From an uncultured Mediterraneibacter sp. (GTDB lineage: Bacteria; Bacillota; Clostridia; Lachnospirales; Lachnospiraceae), in contig CALWAR010000019.1 in the NCBI GenBank assembly GCA_944375765.1, positions 1-56,430 of the forward strand: 56,430 nucleotides of DNA, in the 5' to 3' direction. Made by a program: the position numbers and the translations under genes. Below are positions 44,540 to 52,431 of this stretch, piece by piece. Numbering within the stretch: the stretch's first letter is position 1; each line of letters opens with the position of its first letter. Below the pieces are notes generated by a model. That model saw only the letters and a program-made list of their open reading frames with translations, searched no databases and had not been told where the DNA came from.

Positions 44540-46723
44540 TTATTTAAAGATATCCATATCCACCCAGCGGCTTTCAAATGGTTTCAATTCCATTTTCACT
44601 GTTTTACCTTTATCGTTCCAGATGACTGCATCCTGCTCTGTGCGGCTGTTGTTCAGCACGATAAACCTGCCTGCCTCCGGAAAAGCAGTACACTCTACAT
44701 TCAGGTTCTCGCTGTACCACTTTTTAAGCTCTTCTTCCTTTCCCGCGGCCCAGTACAGCGCGCGCAGGAGCAGACGAACGTTTTCATCCGAGTACTTCAG
44801 ATCTGTCATGTACAGAGCGCGGCCTTTCCCGTATGTATTCGCGGCCATGAGCACGTTGAACTCATCCGCGAGGATAACGTCTGTGTCCATAGTGCTGATG
44901 AACACGCCGTCCTTTTTATGCATCATCTCTTCCCTTACGGCGCCGTCTTCCAGAAGAAAGTGCTCTTTCACAGGCTCAAACGGCCATCTTGCCGTACTCT
45001 TTCCCGGCCCCGTCTCACGGTCCACGCCCAGCACGTCGAAGAGCTGGAAGAAATGCCCCTCATACTGGTATGCGGTCGGATCACCGATGCCGATCAGACC
45101 TCCGCCGTTATATACAAAATCACGGACCGCACAGACCAGCTTTTCATTTTTCCAGTATTCTCCGCCGCTCCATGAAGTGTATGCATCTCCCGTATTGATA
45201 ACGACGTCGATATCAGAGGGAATCCCGTTCTCAAGCACTTCGTCAAAGGAAAGGAACGCGACTTCCACATTCATGCCGGACAGACACTCCTGGACGCCGC
45301 CCCTGTACGGCTTCGTCCAGTCATTGATATCGTCGTCGATCCATGACCTGATCTTTCCCCAGGCATTTAAGATGCCTACTTTGAAAGGCGCCATATATTT
45401 TTTATACTGTTTCGCCGTATCCTTGATCGTGCGGAACTCTTCTGCCAGCACCGCCACATAGTCCATGAAATCCTGTCTTGTCACCGCAAGGCTTAAGTAA
45501 CCTCCGAAGCCGATGCGGTCCGCCGGATTCTGTACCATCGCACGGCGGATGCCTTTCCAGTATTTCTGGCAGTCTCCTACCGGATCTCCGTCCGGAAAGT
45601 TCGGCTTGCCTTCCAGATTTACCGGAAAGAAGTAGGGATACAGCCTTACCTCTTTTACGAGATCGGCAGGAATATCCGCGATCCTCCTGAGTTCTACGCC
45701 GCTCATACACGGATTGACGATCGCGTCCAGGCCGATGGATGAAAAATATTTTCCGTAAGGCTCTGATCCGATATGGTGATCGCAGTAGAACATCATCGTC
45801 TTTCTGCCTTTCGCATGGACGATGTCCACCCACTCTCTGGCGATGCCTGCCACCGTCCTCTGGATAAAGTCCATCCAGTCTCTGTATTTCTTTGTCGGGA
45901 TGCTGTTCACATCGCTCATATTCCCCGCCTGTACGATATCCTCAGGCACGAGAGCGTAGCCGTATTCTTTCTCGAACTGCTCCAGCGCGAGAGCGCTCGT
46001 ACAGTCATGATATCCGATCCAGTCTCTGTAGCGATTTACCAGTTTCCCGTCTATCTGGTCGAAGTTATTTGTAAAATGATAGGCAAGAGAAGTAAATCTC
46101 ACCACGTCTGTCTGAGGATTCCTGTCCAGCCATTCGTTCAGGAACTCTTTGAAATGTTCTCTTGTAGCCGGCTGATTCGGATCCAGAGGCCGCACATGCT
46201 CTCCGGTCCAGTTATTCGTCACATAATTGTACATGGATGTTGTATCCCAGATCTGATACGCCAGGAAACTCACCGTATAGACATGATATTTCTCCGCTCC
46301 TGTGATCGTGACAGTGGCGCTCTCTGCGTCATAGCTCCACTTCTCCTCCGGCACTCTCTCGCCGGTGGTCCTGTCGTAGACTTCATACCACTTGCGGCTT
46401 GTCTCTCTTGCATCCGGACGGAACTGCTGATCTGACCATCCCTGCATGATGTTGACAGTGACCGTATCCCCAAACGCAGTGACCGGACTTGACATCAGAA
46501 ATTTCTGCGTCAGCTCATCTTCATGCTCTCTCGCCCAGTCCTGGTCTGCGCGCGTCAGACTTAGTGTAGAGTACACCTCCATACCAAGATCTCCGACACA
46601 TTCCGGCAGTTCTGTGCCGTCGCTGTTCCGCACGGCGTCCGCCCCCCACTTATCAGCGATCTCCTTTAACAGATCGTCCATCCCCTGCTCAACCGGCAGA
46701 GTAATACCTCCCTTTGAACCCAT
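44540..46723 (-). CDS. GH112 phosphorylase, divergent paralogue
   Basis: A 727-residue GH112 enzyme. The family cleaves beta-galactosides with phosphate, giving alpha-galactose-1-phosphate. N-terminal signature KWGADAVRNSDGTELPE (about 25-41); the catalytic Asp is probably Asp315 in FYCDHHIGSEPYG. The canonical lacto-N-biose enzymes, and the second copy here, read GDHWIGMEP at this site, so the acceptor pocket differs. The EPYGK sequence recalls the D-galactosyl-beta1,4-L-rhamnose phosphorylase branch, but that is from memory. The gene follows the AraC regulator by 39 bases with a strong AGGAGG site. No signal peptide: cytoplasmic. Family firm, acceptor sugar uncertain. Confidence 0.85.
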   Translation of the reverse strand: MGSKGGITLPVEQGMDDLLKEIADKWGADAVRNSDGTELPECVGDLGMEVYSTLSLTRADQDWAREHEDELTQKFLMSSPVTAFGDTVTVNIMQGWSDQQFRPDARETSRKWYEVYDRTTGERVPEEKWSYDAESATVTITGAEKYHVYTVSFLAYQIWDTTSMYNYVTNNWTGEHVRPLDPNQPATREHFKEFLNEWLDRNPQTDVVRFTSLAYHFTNNFDQIDGKLVNRYRDWIGYHDCTSALALEQFEKEYGYALVPEDIVQAGNMSDVNSIPTKKYRDWMDFIQRTVAGIAREWVDIVHAKGRKTMMFYCDHHIGSEPYGKYFSSIGLDAIVNPCMSGVELRRIADIPADLVKEVRLYPYFFPVNLEGKPNFPDGDPVGDCQKYWKGIRRAMVQNPADRIGFGGYLSLAVTRQDFMDYVAVLAEEFRTIKDTAKQYKKYMAPFKVGILNAWGKIRSWIDDDINDWTKPYRGGVQECLSGMNVEVAFLSFDEVLENGIPSDIDVVINTGDAYTSWSGGEYWKNEKLVCAVRDFVYNGGGLIGIGDPTAYQYEGHFFQLFDVLGVDRETGPGKSTARWPFEPVKEHFLLEDGAVREEMMHKKDGVFISTMDTDVILADEFNVLMAANTYGKGRALYMTDLKYSDENVRLLLRALYWAAGKEEELKKWYSENLNVECTAFPEAGRFIVLNNSRTEQDAVIWNDKGKTVKMELKPFESRWVDMDIFK

Positions 46724-46762
46724 TCCTTTTCCTCCTATTTCCGGCGCCGGGTATCGCCGGCG

Positions 46763-47764
46763 CTACCATCCCTTGTAGATGGATATTTCGTAGTCTGCAA
46801 GTTTTCCCGGCTCCTGTCTTCTCCACTCTCCCGGGGACATTTTCACCAGTTTCCTGAAATTCCTGTTAAAAGTCGACGCTGTGGGAAATCCCACTTTCGC
46901 GCGTATCTCTTCCACGCTGTCAGACGTATCCGTGAGCAGGATACAGGCGTTCTGTATGCGCACCATATTGATATATTCAAGCGGAGACGTATGCGTGATC
47001 TTCTCAAAGATCCTGCGAAAATGCGTTTCGCTCACATGGCACATCTCCGCCAGCGACGATACCCTGATCTCCTCCCGGTAATGTCCGGCGATGTATTCCA
47101 TCGCTTTCATCACCCGTTCTTCTCCCTGGCCGCCGACGCGCCGGAACGTCTGATGTCCGTTCCCGCCTCCATGGGCCAATCTGGATATCTCAGACAGCAG
47201 AGCGATCAGATAACCTGTCACACTCTCTTTGTACAACTCTTTCCGGCTGCGCATTTCCTCGATGATATCAGCGATGAGTCCGGCTATCTTTTCATTCTGC
47301 TCAAAAGTGCTGATAAACGCTTCCTGCTCCACACGCTTTAAGATCCTGTCCGCCATGGCCGGCCTGTCCCTGTACTGCCGATTCAGAAATCCCTCCACAT
47401 CGATGAACAGATATTCCCATCGGCTGACAGTATTGCCCCTGCTCCTTGTGCGGTGAGGAAAGTTTCTCGGTATCACTGTAAAAACTCCCCCCTCATATCT
47501 GCACTCCCGGTCGCCGAGTATCATACAGCCGTCGCCGTAATAGCAGTATCCGATCTCCAGGTAGTTATGGAAATGCATGGCCTCCCTGCCATAATTGAGG
47601 ATCCATCTCTCGCCAAGAAGAGCGATCAGATAAATATCTGACGGCATTTCGTAGTAGCGGAATTCCAGATGCTGTCTGATCTTTTGTTGCTTTTTGTTAT
47701 CTTCCATGCTTTTTACATTAAATCGACTGTCATTTTGCACAATTTCTTTCGATGTGTCTATCAT
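46763..47764 (-). CDS. AraC-family transcriptional regulator of the glycan locus
   Basis: A 333-residue regulator: N-terminal cupin-like sensing domain (about 30-130, with HFHNYLEIGYC) and C-terminal double helix-turn-helix (about 230-333: VSSLAEMCHVSETHFRRIF and IRAKVGFPTASTFNRNFRK). The ATG at 47764 is favoured because AGGGGA lies about 9 bases upstream; several earlier in-frame starts lack a site. It lies between the GH20 and GH112 genes and most likely activates both in response to an imported sugar. Confidence 0.85.
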   Translation of the reverse strand: MIDTSKEIVQNDSRFNVKSMEDNKKQQKIRQHLEFRYYEMPSDIYLIALLGERWILNYGREAMHFHNYLEIGYCYYGDGCMILGDRECRYEGGVFTVIPRNFPHRTRSRGNTVSRWEYLFIDVEGFLNRQYRDRPAMADRILKRVEQEAFISTFEQNEKIAGLIADIIEEMRSRKELYKESVTGYLIALLSEISRLAHGGGNGHQTFRRVGGQGEERVMKAMEYIAGHYREEIRVSSLAEMCHVSETHFRRIFEKITHTSPLEYINMVRIQNACILLTDTSDSVEEIRAKVGFPTASTFNRNFRKLVKMSPGEWRRQEPGKLADYEISIYKGW

Positions 47765-47829
47765 AACACAGCTTTCCCCTGTTTTATTTTCATAAATACA
47801 CTTGTTTTGTGCAATTTCAACCATCCCGT

Positions 47830-49746
47830 TCAGACGCCTTTTATGTTCGCGGCGCTGACGATATTCTCCCACAGGTTGCAGCTCGGGATCGCTCTTTTAC
47901 CGTTTTCTCTTTCCAGATACAGAAGTCTTTCCTCTTCCAGCTCCTCCAGCTTCTCCGCTCTGCCGTCCAGCCAGGATTCGATCCGTCTTTTTGCAGAATC
48001 AAGCCTTGCCGCCACGCCGGATATGCGGATATCCAGCACTTCAAAGCCGTTGGGCTTATACTCCTCAAGCCAGAGTTTCTCCCGCTCCCTCCTCAGTTCC
48101 TCTGTCAAAGAGATCAGCTCCAGAAGTTCTTCTGAGGCAATCTTCTTTAAGGCTGCTCTGTCTTCGCTCAGATATGCATTTCTTATCCTTGTCCCCAGCG
48201 TGCTCTTTGACGCGTCCACGAGAGCGAGCAGACGGTAATACCGATAGAGCCCTTTCATCTTTCCCGCTCTTTTCTCAGCTTCCCCAAGCTTCCGCGCCAG
48301 TTCGGTATAGTACTCTCCAAGCCCCAGATCCCCGAACTGTCTGTCAAAGATGCCTGTAAGAGGATCCTGATAAAAGATCGTCTTGGAAGGATTCGCAAAC
48401 TTCTCATTGTGCGCTCCCGTCCCGGGGATATTGTCAAAGCGGTTCAGCAGGAGCATGTCTTCCCAGGATTCGCCGCAGAGCATCTGCATGATCTGTTCCA
48501 TCCGCTCCGCATCCACCTCTTCCCCGTACATACGGGCGCTGTATGCAGCCATCATGGGCAGTCCCGCCTGCATGGGCGTCTCCGCCCCGTTATCCAGCCA
48601 GAGCGTCAGAAACGTATCCCGCACCCCTGCCTCCTTTATTCCCTCAAAGGCGGCTCTTGAAGCGTCCAGCGCTTTTGCATAGTTGGGCGCCAGTCCGTTC
48701 CAGATCCAGGACGCTCCGGCAAAGCACACCTTGTCCGTCAGTTTCCTGTGGAGACGCGCCATCCGGGCATACCGTTCTTTGTCATGGCCTTCATAGTCCC
48801 AGTAGACAAGCGTCACAGAGCGGTCCGGCCTCTCTTCTTCCGGCCATTCGTGATCCGCCGGTACATTATAGTAGTCTCCGCCGCCCGCTTTCACAAAAAA
48901 CATATCGCTCCAGATCATAGGCTCCAGATCATATTTCCTGCAGATCTCCAGCACCCGGTCAAGATGCTTCTTGATCAGTTCTCCCTGATCCGGAACCCCG
49001 TTTTTCTTCCTGTAATTGCCGTATCCCAGATAAAACGCTTCGTCCATCCCAAGATGGATCTTTCTGGATGTGTACATGCCTGTCAGCGACTTGAGCATGG
49101 CCTCGATGAGCTGATACGTCTTTTCCTCCCCTGCTATCAGGATATCCTCGTCGTCCCTGTAGCCCATCATGGCCGGCCAGCGCAGAAGAGTCCGCAGATG
49201 AGCCAGCGTCTGCACGCAGGGGATCATCTCTATGCCGAACATTGCCGCATACGCATCACACTCCCTGATTTCTTCCCTTTTATACCGTCCGCGCAGAGCT
49301 CCGAAATACGGATATCCCTCCACCTCGTATGTATCCTCTGTGTAGAGAAAGAGACGGCTGTACCCGAGGAGAGCCATCTGGCGGATACGCTCTTTAACCA
49401 CATCCACTTTCAGGACGCCGTTTCTCGAACAGTCAAACATCACTCCGTGATATCCGGCGCACCCCTCCTTTTCTCCCCGGCCGCTGCCGAGAAGAAGTTC
49501 ACCCAGTCCGCGGAAAAATCCGGTGGCCGATCCGTAGATAAGGGTTACCCCTTCCGGCTGCCGCTCAGTCTTAAAAGCGGCGTATCCGAGCGTTCTGTCA
49601 AGTCTGCCTTCAAGCGTCAGAGCGTCTTTATCGTTCTCCCCCTCTTGTACGTCCCGGGGCTGCACCATCCATCCACGTTCCTCCAGGATCTCTCTGACCG
49701 CTCCATCCTCGATGTTTTCCATAGTGCCAAGATATATTTTTTTCAT
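47830..49746 (-). CDS. GH20 beta-N-acetylhexosaminidase, cytoplasmic
   Basis: A 638-residue GH20 exo-hexosaminidase. The N-terminal GH20b-like region (1-95) is followed by the TIM barrel; the catalytic Asp-Glu pair is Asp235-Glu236 in HLGMDEAFYLGYG. There is a C-terminal helical extension (about 470-620). No signal peptide, so it trims GlcNAc or GalNAc from imported oligosaccharides, with retention through substrate assistance by the acetamido group. The first gene of the minus-strand run, followed by the AraC gene (65 bases), with a divergent promoter region shared with the GH43 gene. Confidence 0.88.
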   Translation of the reverse strand: MKKIYLGTMENIEDGAVREILEERGWMVQPRDVQEGENDKDALTLEGRLDRTLGYAAFKTERQPEGVTLIYGSATGFFRGLGELLLGSGRGEKEGCAGYHGVMFDCSRNGVLKVDVVKERIRQMALLGYSRLFLYTEDTYEVEGYPYFGALRGRYKREEIRECDAYAAMFGIEMIPCVQTLAHLRTLLRWPAMMGYRDDEDILIAGEEKTYQLIEAMLKSLTGMYTSRKIHLGMDEAFYLGYGNYRKKNGVPDQGELIKKHLDRVLEICRKYDLEPMIWSDMFFVKAGGGDYYNVPADHEWPEEERPDRSVTLVYWDYEGHDKERYARMARLHRKLTDKVCFAGASWIWNGLAPNYAKALDASRAAFEGIKEAGVRDTFLTLWLDNGAETPMQAGLPMMAAYSARMYGEEVDAERMEQIMQMLCGESWEDMLLLNRFDNIPGTGAHNEKFANPSKTIFYQDPLTGIFDRQFGDLGLGEYYTELARKLGEAEKRAGKMKGLYRYYRLLALVDASKSTLGTRIRNAYLSEDRAALKKIASEELLELISLTEELRREREKLWLEEYKPNGFEVLDIRISGVAARLDSAKRRIESWLDGRAEKLEELEEERLLYLERENGKRAIPSCNLWENIVSAANIKGV

Positions 49747-49862
49747 TGTCTTCTCCCTTCCTCTTGCTTTTCTTGTAATGTTGTTTTATCATGGTTTCCG
49801 ATTTATTTCAATGACTGCGTATATTTCGGGCAGATACCTATCAGGAAAGGATTTGGGAAAAC
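49747..49862. promoter_or_regulatory. Divergent promoter region between GH20 and GH43 genes
   Basis: On the minus strand, -35 TTGAAA (49806-49811), 17-base spacer and -10 TAAAAC (49783-49788) form a candidate promoter for GH20. A plus-strand promoter for the GH43 and sulfatase genes should lie in the same 115 bases but is not clear. Confidence 0.45.
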
Positions 49863-50782
49863 ATGAAAAACAGAAACAAAAACGGGTGTATGTGGTACGA
49901 TACAGACGGCGCTCCCATCCAGGCGCACGCCGGCATGATCCTTAAATTCAAAGATACATATTACTGGTACGGACAGAATATGGGCGGTGAGACAGACTTT
50001 AAGGACACCGGTCTGCACAGAGTAGATTTTATCGGATTTTCCTGCTACTCCTCCGCCGACTGCATCCACTGGAAGAACGAGGGCCTTGCGCTTTCCGCGT
50101 GCAGCGAGCCGGGACACCCGCTGCATCCGTCCCGCGTGGGCGAACGTCCCAAAGTGCTCTACAATGAAAAAACCGGAAAATTCGTCCTCTGGTTCCATCT
50201 TGACTCCAGCGACTATCTTGCCGCTCACGCAGGCGTAGCTGTATCGGATTCTCCCACCGGCCCGTTCCGTTTCGTCCGGGAGATCAGTCCAAACGGCTAC
50301 GACTGCCGGGATATGACGCTCTTTCAGGACACGGACGGGAAAGCATATCTGATCTACAGTTCCGACTGGAATAAGACGCTGCGCATCGCACAGCTCACAG
50401 ATGATTTTCTCGATGTAAACGGCGTCTTCAGTCACGCTTTTCCGGAGCAGGAGAGAGAGGCGCCCGCCATTTTCACAAAGGACGGCATCTATTACATGAT
50501 CACTTCCGGATGTACAGGGTGGGATCCCAACAACGCTCTTTTCGGTACTTCCAGAAACGTATTTTCCGGCTGGAAGCTGATCGGCGATCCGTGCACCGGC
50601 GAAAACGCACGGCAGACTTATTTCGGGCAGAGCGCTTATATCTTTGAAAAAGACGGGACGCATTATCTCATGCTGGATCACTGGATACCGGAGGACCTCC
50701 AGGCGTCCGGGTACAGCATCCTCCCATCCGGGTGGACAAGGGGCAGCTTACGATCTCTTTTTGCGAATATACAGATCTCTGA
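49863..50782 (+). pseudogene. GH43 subfamily 24-like exo-beta-1,3-galactanase with a C-terminal frameshift
   Basis: A five-bladed propeller GH43 protein with no signal peptide. Candidate catalytic residues are Glu94 (VGERPKV), Asp150, Glu199 (EREAPAIF) and Gln256 (YFGQSAY). Their spacing matches the Glu102, Glu208, Gln263 set I recall for the fungal GH43_24 galactanase that uses Gln in place of a base. After ILP (residue 288) the frame changes. Restoring one base in the C run near 50731-50735 reads IRVDKGQLTISFCEYTDL and a stop at 50782, a family-like C-terminus of a 306-residue protein. The uncorrected frame runs on to 50870 with an unrelated tail. This may be a sequencing error or a recent mutation. 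It is followed by the sulfatase gene. Confidence 0.75.
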
Positions 50783-50862
50783 GCTTGCTTTTCCATATGG
50801 ATTGTATTATTGTTTATTAAAAATGCAGAAGCTGCTTCCCGCGTGGGAAAGGAGGAGTTGCC

Positions 50863-52326
50863 ATGAATAAAAAGCCAAATATCATCCTGCTCATGACCGA
50901 TCAGCTCAGAGGCGACTGTCTGGGCTACGCCGGACACCCCGACGTCAAAACGCCCTATCTCGACACATTAGCCTCTCAGGGAGTTAATTTCGACCGGGCC
51001 TACAGCGCCTGCCCGAGCTGCATCGCCGCCAGGGCCGCCCTGCATACGGGCATGGAGCAGAGTCATCACGGAAGAGTCGGCTATGAGGACAATATCCCAT
51101 GGCTGTACGAACACACGCTTGCCGGAGAACTCACAAAAGCCGGCTACTACACCCAGTGCGTGGGCAAAATGCACGTCCATCCTCTCAGGAATTATCTCGG
51201 TTTCAACAATGTGGACCTCCACGACGGATATCTCCATGCCGCCCGCTACGGAAGCGTCTCCTACCGGGAATCCCAGTTCGTGGCGGACGACTATTTCTAC
51301 TGGCTGAAAAAAGAACTGGGCGCAGACGCGGATGTAACGGATACCGGTGTGGAATGCAACAGTTATCTCGCACGTCCGTGGATGCACGAGGAGAAATACC
51401 ATCCCACCAACTGGGTTACCGACCGCTGTCTGGACTTCCTGCGGAGAAAGGATCCTGATCAGCCCTTTTTCCTGATGGCCTCCTATCTGCGTCCTCATCC
51501 GCCTTTTGATGCGCCGCAGTACTACTTTGATCTCTATAAAGACAAGGACCTGAGGAAGCCTTTCGTGGGCACATGGGAAAGCGACGAGTATCTGAAACGC
51601 GACGGGCGGATCTTCGACTCAAAAACAGGCCCTGCTGATGAAGAGCTGATCCGTCAGGCGCAGATCGGATATTATGCCTGCATCACCCATCTGGATCACC
51701 AGATCGGCCGCCTTATCATGGCTCTGATCGAACAGGAAGTGTACGAAGACACCATCATCCTCTTCACCGCCGACCACGGAGAGGAGCTGTGCGATCACCA
51801 TATGTTCCGGAAGTCGCGGCCTTATGAGGGAAGCTGCCACATTCCGTTTCTGATCCGGGCGGGGAAAAATGTACCCTTTGCCGTCGTCCCGTCCGGTATA
51901 TGTCACAGTATCGTGGAACTGCGCGACGTCATGCCCACGCTCCTGTCGGCCGCCGGGGCTTCGATCCCCGACTCCGTAGACGGAAAGGATCTTCTTCCCC
52001 TTGCAGCCAGCCCCGAAAAATCTGTCAGGCAGTGGCTCCACGGGGAACATTCCTATGGGGAATACTCCAACCACTGGATCGTCACAGAGACAGACAAATA
52101 CATCTGGCATACTGTCACCGGACAGGAGCAGTACTTCGATCTGAGAGAAGATCCCCATGAGCTGACGGATCTGATAAACGACGACAGGCGCACAGACCGG
52201 ATCAGCTTTCTCCGCGCCTGCCTGATCGAGTCACTCAAGGACCGGCCCGAAAGATTCACGAACGGAGAGAGGCTCATCCCGGGCCGCCCTTATCCCGAGA
52301 CGCTGGATCACATCAGAAACGCCTGA
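50863..52326 (+). CDS. Formylglycine-dependent sulfatase, cytoplasmic
   Basis: A 487-residue S1-family sulfatase. The N-terminal metal motif is LLMTDQLRGDC (9-19). The maturation motif CIAARAALHTG (53-63) makes Cys53 the residue converted to formylglycine. A second metal site is in FTADHGEEL (about 306-314), and the C-terminal region binds substrate. No signal peptide, unlike many sulfatases, so it acts on imported, already shortened glycans. AAGGAGG precedes the ATG. It follows the GH43 gene on the plus strand in a glycan locus, so the substrate may be a sulfated galactose or HexNAc unit from mucin. The maturase (anSME) is not in the window. Confidence 0.88.
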   Translation: MNKKPNIILLMTDQLRGDCLGYAGHPDVKTPYLDTLASQGVNFDRAYSACPSCIAARAALHTGMEQSHHGRVGYEDNIPWLYEHTLAGELTKAGYYTQCVGKMHVHPLRNYLGFNNVDLHDGYLHAARYGSVSYRESQFVADDYFYWLKKELGADADVTDTGVECNSYLARPWMHEEKYHPTNWVTDRCLDFLRRKDPDQPFFLMASYLRPHPPFDAPQYYFDLYKDKDLRKPFVGTWESDEYLKRDGRIFDSKTGPADEELIRQAQIGYYACITHLDHQIGRLIMALIEQEVYEDTIILFTADHGEELCDHHMFRKSRPYEGSCHIPFLIRAGKNVPFAVVPSGICHSIVELRDVMPTLLSAAGASIPDSVDGKDLLPLAASPEKSVRQWLHGEHSYGEYSNHWIVTETDKYIWHTVTGQEQYFDLREDPHELTDLINDDRRTDRISFLRACLIESLKDRPERFTNGERLIPGRPYPETLDHIRNA

Positions 52327-52354
52327 GTACTGTCAGTAAACACAGCCCTGCCGA

Positions 52355-52407
52355 AAACAGACCTGCGCATCCGCTTTCTTTTGAAAGCCGGACACGCAGG
52401 TCTGTTT
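52355..52407. terminator. Bidirectional terminator between sulfatase and second GH112 gene
   Basis: Perfect 13-bp inverted repeat AAACAGACCTGCG (52355-52367) / CGCAGGTCTGTTT (52395-52407) between convergent genes, with A and T tracts at the ends suited to both directions. Confidence 0.88.
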
Positions 52408-52431
52408 ATACTTCTATGGCAGGTTCAGTTG

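Noticed and set aside
48748..49866. 372-residue plus-strand open frame
   Set aside because: Antisense shadow of the GH20 gene.
49803..50681. 292-residue minus-strand open frame
   Set aside because: Antisense to the GH43 gene, no ribosome site, no family-like sequence.
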